64,000 bases of DNA. It comes from Lachnoclostridium sp. Its GTDB lineage: Bacteria; Bacillota; Clostridia; Lachnospirales; Lachnospiraceae. The notes under the pieces are model-generated. The model saw only the letters and a program-made list of their open reading frames with translations, ran no database searches and was not told the origin of the DNA. The translations under genes were made by a program, and so were the position numbers. The stretch is from NCBI GenBank assembly GCA_021770065.1, contig JAETRR010000002.1, forward strand, positions 1-64,000, written 5' to 3'. Positions 1 through 8,712 of the stretch are shown here, one piece after another; position 1 is the first letter of the stretch, and each line of letters starts with the position of its first letter.

Positions 1-14
1 TATTTTTGCTGGAC

Positions 15-133
15 GGTAAAGCCGCAAAGGCGCACGAGAGGAACTTTTATGAGTGCCCTTTCGAATAAAAGTTTCTCTCATTGCCGGTGTGTCGAAGCGG
101 CTTTACCCTTTAGTGCTGTCGCGCAGCGACTTA
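15..133 (+). repeat. Intergenic hairpin element, family A copy 1
   Basis: A long imperfect inverted repeat ends just before the ribosome site of the first PTS gene. The outer arm GGTAAAGCCGC pairs with GCGGCTTTACC, and an inner 15-bp arm GAGAGGAACTTTTAT pairs with ATAAAAGTTTCTCTC around a loop of about 13 bases. A small hairpin GTCGC-GCA-GCGAC follows directly before the AGAAGGAGG ribosome site. A second copy lies at 2116-2234 with paired base changes in both arms, so the structure itself appears conserved. It probably acts in the mRNA. Confidence 0.8.
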
Positions 134-149
134 GAAGGAGGGAATACAT

Positions 150-2081
150 ATGGGAAAATACCATGAGCTGGCAAAGGAAATCGTTAAAAATGTCGGCGGA
201 AAAGAGAATGTTTCAGGACTGGTGCACTGTATTACAAGACTTCGTTTTACCCTGAAGGATGAGGGGATTGCAAAGGATGACGTACTAAAAGCCATGGAAG
301 GCGTTGTCACCGTAATGAAAAGCGGCGGACAGTACCAGGTGGTTATCGGCAATCATGTGCCGGAGGTATTTGAGGATGTAATGGAGCTGCTTGATCTGAA
401 AGAAGGAGGGAGCAGTGAGCCGGAACAGAAATCCGGGAAACTGCTGGACAGAGCCATTGACGCAGTATCCGGTATCTTTCAGCCGATTCTCGGAATCATG
501 GCTGCATGCGGTATGTTAAAAGGCTTAAATACACTGTTTACGGCTCTCGGCCTGTACAGTGCCGAGTGCGGAGGATATCTGATTATCAATGCGGCCGGTG
601 ATGCACTGTTTACCTTTCTGCCGCTGTTTCTGGGCTATACGGCGGCGAAGAAATTCGGCTTAAAGCCTATGCTCGGCCTTGCCGTCGGAGCGGCTATGTG
701 CTATCCGGGTATCCAGGCAGGAACTTTGTCGGCAGGACTGGATCCGATGTACCGCCTGCTGGACGGAACTATGTTTGCATCCCCGGTTTATATTGACTTT
801 TTCGGTATTCCCGTAATTTCCGTGGATTATACGGGAACGGTGATACCTGTGATTCTGGCGGTGTGGTTTGCGTCCAAATGTGAGAAGTTTTTTAATAAGC
901 TGATTCCGGATCTCGTGAAATTTTTCTTCGTGCCCATGCTGACCCTGCTTGTGACACTGCCGGTTTCCGTGATTTTCTTAGGACCGGTTGCTACTTTTGG
1001 CTCCACGCTGATTTCGGAGTTTACATTGGCGATTCGCGGCTTTAGTCCTCTGCTGGCAGGAGGAATCGTAGGCTTTACCTGGCAGATACTTGTTATCTTC
1101 GGTATGCACTGGGGATTCATCCCGGTTTACATCAATAATGTAATGACTCTGGGATACGATAACGTAATGATGCCGTTCTTTGCCTGTACTTTTGCCACCT
1201 CTGCGGTTGTGCTAGCAATCTTCTTTAAGACAAAGGATAAAAAGCTTCGGGAAATGGCGATTCCCAACTTTATCTCCGGTATTTTCGGCGTGACGGAACC
1301 GGCTATTTACGGTATATTGCTGCCTCTTAAGAAGCCCTTTATCATCAGCTGTATTGCAGGCGGTATCGGGGGTGCATTTTATGGACAATTTAACTTCCGG
1401 AAATTTATCCTGGGCGGTATGGGAATCTTTGAACTGCCCAATATGATGAATCCGGACGGAACGATGGGTAATATCATTGTTGCCTTTGCAGGTATTGCAA
1501 TCTCTATGGCAGTGGGATTTGTGCTGACACTGATTTTCTATAAGGATAAGACACAGGAAGTCTTAGGGAAGGCACAAAGATCCAGTTTTGAGACGGAGAA
1601 GGGGGCAGCAGAAGCGAAGGCTGTGGACGGGAAAATTCTGATTGCCAGCCCTCTGAAGGGGAAAACAGTAAAATTGGAGAATGTGAAGGATGAGGCTTTC
1701 TCCTCCGGAGCACTGGGAAAGGGCATTGCCATTGAGCCGGATGAGGGCGTGCTCTATGCACCTGCGGACGGGACAGTTTCCGCTCTCTTTCCGACGGGTC
1801 ATGCCATCGGCCTCACAACAGATACGGGACTGGAACTTTTGATGCATGTGGGTATGGACACGGTGCAGCTTGACGGTAAGGGGTTCAGGGCTTTCGTGGA
1901 AGCGGGCGACAAAGTGAAGCAGGGACAGAAACTTCTGGAGTTTGACATGAAAGTGATTGGCGAGGCCGGCTATTCTCTGGTGACGCCGGTGCTGGTAACC
2001 AATTCTGATGATTTTGAGCAGGTAGAGCCGCAGGAGGCAGAGCATGTGCAGGCAGGCGATCTGCTGCTGAGCGTGATATGA
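150..2081 (+). CDS. PTS beta-glucoside-type transporter, EIIBCA
   Basis: This membrane permease of the phosphotransferase system takes up and phosphorylates a sugar, most likely a beta-glucoside, passing a phosphate from HPr. EIIB fills about residues 1-90 with the phospho-cysteine in [11 protein letters not shown] (Cys27). EIIC fills about 100-470 with many hydrophobic segments, and a glucose-type EIIA follows to residue 643 with the active histidine in LLMHVGMDTVQL. The length of 643 aa is normal for a fused BCA protein. The start follows AGAAGGAGG with good spacing. The next gene is a 6-phospho-beta-glucosidase, so import and hydrolysis are coupled. A paralogue lies at 36626-38527. The exact sugar cannot be read from the sequence. 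Confidence 0.93.
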   Translation: MGKYHELAKEIVKNVGGKENVSGLVHCITRLRFTLKDEGIAKDDVLKAMEGVVTVMKSGGQYQVVIGNHVPEVFEDVMELLDLKEGGSSEPEQKSGKLLDRAIDAVSGIFQPILGIMAACGMLKGLNTLFTALGLYSAECGGYLIINAAGDALFTFLPLFLGYTAAKKFGLKPMLGLAVGAAMCYPGIQAGTLSAGLDPMYRLLDGTMFASPVYIDFFGIPVISVDYTGTVIPVILAVWFASKCEKFFNKLIPDLVKFFFVPMLTLLVTLPVSVIFLGPVATFGSTLISEFTLAIRGFSPLLAGGIVGFTWQILVIFGMHWGFIPVYINNVMTLGYDNVMMPFFACTFATSAVVLAIFFKTKDKKLREMAIPNFISGIFGVTEPAIYGILLPLKKPFIISCIAGGIGGAFYGQFNFRKFILGGMGIFELPNMMNPDGTMGNIIVAFAGIAISMAVGFVLTLIFYKDKTQEVLGKAQRSSFETEKGAAEAKAVDGKILIASPLKGKTVKLENVKDEAFSSGALGKGIAIEPDEGVLYAPADGTVSALFPTGHAIGLTTDTGLELLMHVGMDTVQLDGKGFRAFVEAGDKVKQGQKLLEFDMKVIGEAGYSLVTPVLVTNSDDFEQVEPQEAEHVQAGDLLLSVI

Positions 2082-2115
2082 TTCGGAAACTGCTTAGAGC
2101 TGTCGCGCAGCGACT

Positions 2116-2234
2116 GGTAAAGTCGCAAAGGCACACGAGAGGAACTTTCATGAGTGCCTTTCGAATGAAAGTTCCTCTCAATGCCAGTGTGTCGAAGCGA
2201 CTTTATCCTTTAGAGCTGTCGCGCAGCGACTTAG
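2116..2234 (+). repeat. Intergenic hairpin element, family A copy 2
   Basis: This second copy fills the gap between the PTS gene and the glucosidase gene. The inner stem GAGAGGAACTTTCAT with ATGAAAGTTCCTCTC is a perfect 15 bp. Compared with copy 1, a C-G pair in the outer arm is T-A here, and a T-A pair in the inner arm is C-G. An extra copy of the short GTCGCGCAGCGAC hairpin lies just upstream (about 2102-2114) and another just downstream, before the AGGAGG site. The position inside an operon suggests control of mRNA stability or of relative expression. Confidence 0.8.
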
Positions 2235-3668
<1,434 letters not shown>

Positions 3669-3678
3669 AATGAATTAA

Positions 3679-3709
3679 GGGCATCCGTGGGGACAAGGGT
3701 GCTCTTTTT
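3679..3709 (+). terminator. Intrinsic terminator after GH1 gene
   Basis: An 8-bp stem GGGCATCC/GGGTGCTC (with wobble pairs) and a 10-base loop are followed by five T. It closes the PTS-glucosidase operon. Confidence 0.8.
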
Positions 3710-3778
3710 CTGCAGTATTAACGTATTCCGGCAGGCATTGAGGCAGGGGATAAAAAATAAATCGTCAAGAGAAAACAC

Positions 3779-3807
3779 TTGACACCTGCTCCTTTTTCGT
3801 GTAAGAT
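3779..3807 (+). promoter_or_regulatory. Promoter of ylxM-ffh operon
   Basis: TTGACA and TAAGAT are separated by exactly 17 bases, about 20 bases before the ylxM start. This fits a housekeeping sigma-A promoter. Confidence 0.75.
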
Positions 3808-3827
3808 AATCCAGGCAGGTGAAAAGC

Positions 3828-4160
3828 ATGGAAAAGATTCTGGAGCAGACACTGCTGTATGATTTTTACGGAGAGCTTCTGACAGAGCATCAAAAGCAGA
3901 TATATGAGGATGTAGTCCTCAATGACTACGGCTTCAGCGAGGTGGCCCAGGAACAGGGCATCAGCCGTCAGGGAGTTCACGATCTGGTTAAGCGCTGCAA
4001 CCGGATTCTGCAGGAGTATGAATCCAAACTCCATCTGGTAGAGCGTTTTCTTACCATTAAGAGGCGGATAGAGGAGATGGAAAGCTCCTTAAGAGACACG
4101 GAAGAACCGGATAAGGGACAGCTTACCCGGCAGCTACAGGACATATTGGAGAATTTGTAG
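3828..4160 (+). CDS. ylxM: YlxM-like HTH protein, SRP operon
   Basis: This small protein of the YlxM/UPF0122 family is linked to the signal recognition particle. It resembles sigma factor region 4: a helix-turn-helix is visible in [21 protein letters not shown] (about residues 42-62), followed by a coiled C-terminal helix. Its length of 110 aa matches the family. The ORF track starts at a GTG at 3819, but the ATG at 3828 sits 6 bases after AGGTG and gives the usual family N-terminus. Its stop is directly followed by the ffh start, which means tight coupling. Confidence 0.9.
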   Translation: MEKILEQTLLYDFYGELLTEHQKQIYEDVVLNDYGFSEVAQEQGISRQGVHDLVKRCNRILQEYESKLHLVERFLTIKRRIEEMESSLRDTEEPDKGQLTRQLQDILENL

Positions 4161-5510
4161 ATGGCATTTGAAAGTTTATCCGATAAATTACAGAATGTAT
4201 TCAAAAGCCTGCGGGGCAAAGGCCGTCTCACAGAGGCTGACGTAAAAGCGGCCTTAAAGGAAGTGAAGATGGCTCTCTTAGAGGCCGATGTAAGCTTCAA
4301 GGTGGTAAAGCAGTTCATCAAGTCCGTAGAAGAACGGGCTGTAGGCGCCGATGTTATGAACAGTCTGACACCGGGCCAGATGGTGATCAAGATCGTCCAT
4401 GAGGAAATGATTAACCTCATGGGAAGCGAGACTACAGAACTGAAGCTGAGAGGCGGAAACGAAGTAACCGTCCTTATGATGATGGGCCTCCAGGGTGCCG
4501 GCAAAACCACCACGGCGGCTAAGATAGCCGGGAAGCTTAAAAGCAAGGGGAAGAAGCCTTTGCTTGCGGCCTGTGACGTATACCGTCCGGCAGCGATCCG
4601 GCAGCTCCAGGTGAACGGAGAAAAGCAGGGCGTGGAAGTATTCACTATGGGTGAGAACCAGAAGCCGGTGAATATCGCCAGGGGCGCCTATGAGCATGCA
4701 AAAAAGAATGGTTTCAACGTGCTGATTCTGGACACTGCGGGCCGCCTTCATGTAGATGAGGACATGATGGCAGAGCTCCAGGAGATTGCGTCCAGTCTGG
4801 AGATAGACCAGGCGCTTCTGACCGTTGACGCCATGACCGGCCAGGATGCGGTCAATGTGGCGAGTACCTTTGATGAAAAGATTGGAATAGACGGGGTAAT
4901 CCTTACCAAGCTGGACGGGGATACCAGAGGCGGTGCCGCGCTGTCCATCAAGGCAGTGACCGGTAAGCCCATCCTTTTTGTCGGCATGGGAGAGAAGCTG
5001 AGCGATCTGGAACAGTTCTATCCGGACCGCATGGCCTCACGTATCCTGGGCATGGGCGATGTGCTGACCCTTATTGAAAAGGCTCAGGAATCCGTGGATG
5101 AGGAAAAGGCCAAAGCCATGACCCAGAAGCTGAAAAAAGCCCAGTTCGGCTTTGACGACTATCTGGAAAGCATGAACCAGATGCGCAAGATGGGAGGCCT
5201 GGCAAGCATTCTCTCCATGATGCCCGGAATGGGCAGCCAGCTCAAAGGGCTGGAGGATGCCATTGACGAGAAGAAAATGGCGCAGATCGAGGCCATTATC
5301 CTCTCTATGACCCCGAAGGAACGCTCCAATCCGGAGATTTTAAATCCGTCCCGAAAGCACCGCATTGCGAAGGGAGCCGGAGTGGATATTGCAGAGGTAA
5401 ACCGCCTGGTAAAGCAGTTTGACCAGATGCGCAAGATGATGAAGCAGATGCCCGGCATGATGGGGGGCAGAGGTTTTGGTAAAAAGGGACGTTTCCGAAT
5501 GCCCTTTTAA
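4161..5510 (+). CDS. ffh: Signal recognition particle protein Ffh
   Basis: Ffh is the GTPase core of the signal recognition particle. It binds signal sequences and 4.5S/6S-type SRP RNA and hands ribosomes to FtsY at the membrane. The N domain is followed by the G domain with the P-loop GLQGAGKTTTAAKIAG, DTAGRLHVDE and TKLDGDTRGG. The methionine-rich M domain at the C-terminus ends in KQMPGMMGGRGFGKKGRF. The length of 449 aa is standard. The start codon abuts the ylxM stop codon and the order ylxM-ffh-rpsP is the classic Firmicute arrangement. Confidence 0.98.
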   Translation: MAFESLSDKLQNVFKSLRGKGRLTEADVKAALKEVKMALLEADVSFKVVKQFIKSVEERAVGADVMNSLTPGQMVIKIVHEEMINLMGSETTELKLRGGNEVTVLMMMGLQGAGKTTTAAKIAGKLKSKGKKPLLAACDVYRPAAIRQLQVNGEKQGVEVFTMGENQKPVNIARGAYEHAKKNGFNVLILDTAGRLHVDEDMMAELQEIASSLEIDQALLTVDAMTGQDAVNVASTFDEKIGIDGVILTKLDGDTRGGAALSIKAVTGKPILFVGMGEKLSDLEQFYPDRMASRILGMGDVLTLIEKAQESVDEEKAKAMTQKLKKAQFGFDDYLESMNQMRKMGGLASILSMMPGMGSQLKGLEDAIDEKKMAQIEAIILSMTPKERSNPEILNPSRKHRIAKGAGVDIAEVNRLVKQFDQMRKMMKQMPGMMGGRGFGKKGRFRMPF

Positions 5511-5558
5511 CATAAAAGAAAGCAAAAGAAGAACTTATTATTTTGGAGGTGAAAAGAG

Positions 5559-5804
5559 ATGGCAGTAAAAATCAGGTTAAGAAGAATGGGTCAGAAGAAA
5601 GCTCCTTTCTATAGAATTATCGTAGCAGATTCCAGATCCCCGAGAGACGGCAGATTCATCGAGGAGATCGGCACCTACGACCCGAGCACAGACCCCAGCA
5701 CATTCAACGTAGATGTTGAGGCAGCAAAGAAGTGGCTGAACAACGGCGCACAGCCCACAGAGGTAGTCGGCAAGATCCTGAAGGCCGCTGGTGTTGAGAA
5801 ATAA
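5559..5804 (+). CDS. rpsP: 30S ribosomal protein S16
   Basis: Ribosomal protein S16 is a small-subunit assembly protein that binds 16S rRNA. The 81-aa sequence starts [20 protein letters not shown] and contains the family segment [17 protein letters not shown]. The length is normal. A strong TTTTGGAGGTG ribosome site precedes the ATG. It lies between ffh and the KH-domain gene, as expected. Confidence 0.98.
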   Translation: MAVKIRLRRMGQKKAPFYRIIVADSRSPRDGRFIEEIGTYDPSTDPSTFNVDVEAAKKWLNNGAQPTEVVGKILKAAGVEK

Positions 5805-5881
5805 ACCACAAAGCTTGGAAAAGGCAACAGCGTAGTTGCTGTTCACAAATAGAATAGTAACGTCGCATTCGGAGGAAAAAT

Positions 5882-6112
5882 ATGAAAGAATTAGTAGAGG
5901 TGATTGCAAAATCACTGGTAGAGCATCCGGAAGAAGTTGCTGTTACAGAGACGGAGAATGAGAAAACCATTCTTGTTGAGCTTCGCGTGGCACCGTCCGA
6001 TATGGGAAAGGTGATCGGCAAACAAGGCCGTATCGCAAAAGCGATCCGCTGTGTGGTGAAAGCAGCAGCATCAAAGGAAGAAAAGAAGGTTGTAGTGGAG
6101 ATTCTTCAGTAG
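5882..6112 (+). CDS. khpA: KH-domain RNA-binding protein KhpA
   Basis: This is a small single-KH RNA-binding protein (YlqC/KhpA family, UPF0109). In other Firmicutes it works with KhpB and affects cell size and RNA metabolism. The KH loop is visible in SDMGKVIGKQGRIAKAIR (GKQG as the GxxG loop). The length of 76 aa is normal. The ribosome site is CGGAGG. It lies in its usual place between rpsP and rimM. Confidence 0.95.
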   Translation: MKELVEVIAKSLVEHPEEVAVTETENEKTILVELRVAPSDMGKVIGKQGRIAKAIRCVVKAAASKEEKKVVVEILQ

Positions 6113-6131
6113 AATTGCCACAGAACAGACA

Positions 6132-6157
6132 AGCGGGTGGAGACACCCGCTGTTTTT
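6132..6157 (+). terminator. Intrinsic terminator within the rpsP-trmD cluster
   Basis: The 8-bp stem AGCGGGTG/CACCCGCT with a GAGA tetraloop is followed by GTTTTT. It lies between khpA and rimM, so transcription of rimM-trmD may be partly uncoupled from the ribosomal part of the cluster. Confidence 0.8.
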
Positions 6158-6224
6158 CACGATTCACGGTAAAAATCTTCCGCAAGGCAGAATTTTACGG
6201 AACGATGGATGAAAGGAGCAGAGC

Positions 6225-6734
6225 ATGGAGCCGTATTTAAGAGTAGGCGTTATTGCATCCACCCATGGCCTGAAAGGCGAAGTCAAGGTATTTCCCACCA
6301 CAGATGATCCGCAGCGTTTCCTTGAGCTTAAAAAAGTGCTTCTGGATACCGGACATGAATACAGACCCCTGGAGGTGGCCGGCGTGAAGTTTTTCAAAAA
6401 CCAGGTCATTTTAAAATTTCGGGAGTTCCAGGATATTAACGAAGTGGAACAGTACAAAGGAAAGGATCTGCTGGTGACACGGGAACAGGCAGTCCCGCTC
6501 ATGGAAAATGAGAATTTCATCACGGATCTCATCGGCATGGAGGTCTATACGGACGAGGATAAGCGTCTGGGAATACTGACAGACGTCCTGCAGACAGGAG
6601 CCAATGATGTCTATGCAGTAAAGACGGACGAGGGAAAAGAAGTGCTCCTGCCGGCCATTCCCTCCTGTATCCTTAAGGTAAATGTGGAAGAAGCCCGGAT
6701 GACGGTGCATATATTGGAAGGATTGTTAGAGTAA
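6225..6734 (+). CDS. rimM: 16S rRNA maturation factor RimM
   Basis: RimM helps mature the 30S head domain around ribosomal protein S19. The N-terminal RimM barrel begins YLRVGVIASTHGLKGEVKV and the C-terminal PRC-barrel includes LLPAIPSCILKVN near residue 145. The length of 169 aa is normal. Its stop overlaps the trmD start by one base (TAATG), so the two are translationally coupled. The upstream gap carries an intrinsic terminator. Confidence 0.96.
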   Translation: MEPYLRVGVIASTHGLKGEVKVFPTTDDPQRFLELKKVLLDTGHEYRPLEVAGVKFFKNQVILKFREFQDINEVEQYKGKDLLVTREQAVPLMENENFITDLIGMEVYTDEDKRLGILTDVLQTGANDVYAVKTDEGKEVLLPAIPSCILKVNVEEARMTVHILEGLLE

Positions 6735-7798
6735 TGAACTATCACGTATTAACGCTGTTTCCGGAAATGATTGAACAGGGGCTTCACACAAGTATTCTGG
6801 GCCGGGCCATGGAGAAAGGAATCATAGGCCTTGAGGCTGTGGATATCCGGGATTACACAGAGGACAGGCACAGAAAGGCGGATGATTATCCTTACGGCGG
6901 CGGCGCGGGCATGGTGATGCAGGCGGAGCCGGTATTCCGGGCCTGTGAGTCTGTACAGAGCCGGATAAAGGGAAAAAGAGCCAGAGTAATTTATGCAACT
7001 CCGCAGGGAAGAGTTTTTGATCAGGCTCTGGCAGAAGAGCTGGCAAAGGAAGAAGATTTGATTCTGCTCTGCGGCCATTACGAGGGAATTGATGAGCGCG
7101 TTCTGGAGGAAGTGGTGACGGATTACGTGTCGATCGGAGATTATGTGCTCACCGGAGGGGAACTTCCGGCTATGGTGATGATAGATGCCGTTTCCCGTCT
7201 GGTTCCCGGAGTTCTAAGCAATGAGGTATCTGCAGAATTCGAGACATTCCATGACAATCTGCTGGAATATCCCCAGTACAGCCGTCCGGAGGTATGGAGG
7301 GGAAAGCCTGTGCCCCGAGTGCTTCTTTGCGGAGATCACGATCGCATCGAGGACTGGCGGAGAGAGCAGTCGATTCTGCGGACCAGGATACGCCGTCCGG
7401 ATCTCTACGGACAGTATCAGAAGAACCGGGAGGCAGAGAGAAAGGCTCCGTCCAAAAAACGTTTAAGGCTGGTTCTGGCAGAAAAACCGATTCTGGCAGA
7501 CGAGTCCTGGGCACAGGAATTCCGGAGGCTTGTTTCGGAATCGGGTCTGGAACTGGTTCTGGTGTCAGAGGATACTCCGGACAGATTTCGCAGGGTTTTG
7601 GAGGAAAAGAAGTGCAGAAGGCAGGAAATTCTGGTGTTTGCCGCTTCCGCAGAAAGCGTGCTTGCGGCACGGGAGGATAAGCTTCGTACCATTTATTTTC
7701 CCATGGACAGCAGGGAACAAGAGCCGGAGGGGTTGATTTATTACCGGAAAATTTCTGATCTGCTTGAGGGGATGGCTGTTTTACGCAGACTGGTATAA
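6734..7798 (+). CDS. trmD: tRNA (guanine37-N1) methyltransferase with C-terminal extension
   Basis: TrmD methylates G37 of tRNAs with S-adenosylmethionine to prevent frameshifts. The trefoil-knot SPOUT domain is clear in YPYGGGAGMVM, LLCGHYEGIDERV and VLTGGELPAMVMIDAVSRL. Normal TrmD is about 240-255 aa, but this one has 354. After the core (to about residue 235) there are about 115 extra residues, beginning near KKRLRLVLAEKPILADES and rich in alternating beta strands and charged helices. I do not recognise this extension. There is no rplS after it, although that gene follows trmD in many Firmicutes. Confidence 0.95.
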   Translation: MNYHVLTLFPEMIEQGLHTSILGRAMEKGIIGLEAVDIRDYTEDRHRKADDYPYGGGAGMVMQAEPVFRACESVQSRIKGKRARVIYATPQGRVFDQALAEELAKEEDLILLCGHYEGIDERVLEEVVTDYVSIGDYVLTGGELPAMVMIDAVSRLVPGVLSNEVSAEFETFHDNLLEYPQYSRPEVWRGKPVPRVLLCGDHDRIEDWRREQSILRTRIRRPDLYGQYQKNREAERKAPSKKRLRLVLAEKPILADESWAQEFRRLVSESGLELVLVSEDTPDRFRRVLEEKKCRRQEILVFAASAESVLAAREDKLRTIYFPMDSREQEPEGLIYYRKISDLLEGMAVLRRLV

Positions 7799-7830
7799 AG
7801 TTTTCTCTGCATAGGTCTGTGTATACAAAA

Positions 7831-7864
7831 AAGAAGCTGCCGCAACCGCAGCAGCTTCTTTTAA
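7831..7864. terminator. Bidirectional terminator, trmD/rpmB
   Basis: The stem AAGAAGCTGC/GCAGCTTCTT lies between the convergent trmD and rpmB genes, with A and T runs on its two sides. It can stop transcripts from both directions. Confidence 0.8.
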
Positions 7865-7874
7865 TATCCACACG

Positions 7875-8060
7875 TTACGCTCTTTCCACTTTGCCGGATC
7901 TCAGACAAGAAGTACAAACATACATCTTCTTGGAGCCGCCATCAACCTTAACTCTTACAGACTTAACATTGGATTTCCACATCTTATTGGAACGTCTATG
8001 TGAATGACTTACAGCATTACCGAAGTGAGCGCCTTTTTCACAAATTGCACATTTAGCCAT
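7875..8060 (-). CDS. rpmB: 50S ribosomal protein L28
   Basis: Ribosomal protein L28 is a small zinc-ribbon-like protein of the large subunit. The true start is MAKCAICEKGAHFGN, after the ribosome site AAGGAGG, which gives 61 aa. The ORF track adds 28 residues upstream without support. Four cysteines are present in CAIC and CTSC, so this is the zinc-binding form. It is divergent from the Asp23/FakA-like genes, a conserved Firmicute arrangement. Confidence 0.97.
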   Translation of the reverse strand: MAKCAICEKGAHFGNAVSHSHRRSNKMWKSNVKSVRVKVDGGSKKMYVCTSCLRSGKVERA

Positions 8061-8115
8061 CTTAGCACCTCCTTGATCTTTAGTGAACCCTATATCTAGG
8101 CTCGCAACATGTATT

Positions 8116-8144
8116 ATTCTAGCAGAAAGTACTATATTTTGCAA
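8116..8144 (-). promoter_or_regulatory. Promoter of rpmB
   Basis: On the minus strand TTGCAA and TAGAAT are separated by 17 bases, about 55 bases before the rpmB start. Confidence 0.7.
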
Positions 8145-8203
8145 GCATTAATTTGAAAATATTGCAACTTTTTGAGAAACTGGTTAAAATTTGAAAAACC
8201 ACT

Positions 8204-8231
8204 TTGAATTTTAAAGGAAAAAGGGTATACT
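8204..8231 (+). promoter_or_regulatory. Possible promoter of Asp23 operon
   Basis: TTGAAT and TATACT are separated by 16 bases, roughly 100 bases upstream of the Asp23-family gene. The spacing is one short of the optimum. Confidence 0.5.
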
Positions 8232-8331
8232 GTCCATATGGAATAATATATGGTCTGTGTCCGCAGCCAGCTTTCCGCATACCGGCAGGTGAAGCCGGAC
8301 ATGTTAAAAAACATAAATGGAGGTAATCATA

Positions 8332-8688
8332 ATGAAGGGACTTATGAATACACAACTAGGTGCAGTAATCATCGACCCGGAAGTCATAGCCAGATACGCC
8401 GGTTCCGTAGCCGTGGAATGCTTCGGCATTGTAGGCATGGCCATGGTCAATGTCCGTGACGGCATTGTGAAGCTGCTGCGGGGCGACAATCTGACCCGGG
8501 GCGTCAACGTCCAGATAAACGACAACCGTATCACTTTGTCCTTCCACGTGATCGTATCCTACGGAGTCAGCATTTCCGCAGTATCTGACAATCTGATCAG
8601 CAACGTAAAGTACAAGGTGGAGGAATTCACAGGCATGTCCATCGAGAAAATCAACATCTTTGTAGAAGGTGTACGGGTAATAGACTAA
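8332..8688 (+). CDS. Asp23/Gls24 family protein (YloU-like)
   Basis: This is a 118-aa member of the Asp23/Gls24 envelope-stress family, found at the membrane in other Firmicutes and often encoded next to the fatty acid kinase gene. The visible family core is IARYAGSVAVECFGIVGMA near the N-terminus and VSYGVSISAVSDNLISNVK towards the end. The start MKGLMNTQLG follows GGAGG by 8 bases; the ORF-track start at 8317 overlaps that ribosome site and is rejected. The next gene begins 24 bases later, as in the B. subtilis yloU-yloV pair. Confidence 0.92.
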   Translation: MKGLMNTQLGAVIIDPEVIARYAGSVAVECFGIVGMAMVNVRDGIVKLLRGDNLTRGVNVQINDNRITLSFHVIVSYGVSISAVSDNLISNVKYKVEEFTGMSIEKINIFVEGVRVID

Positions 8689-8712
8689 TAGCAGGAGGAG
8701 CTTAGCGAAGTT

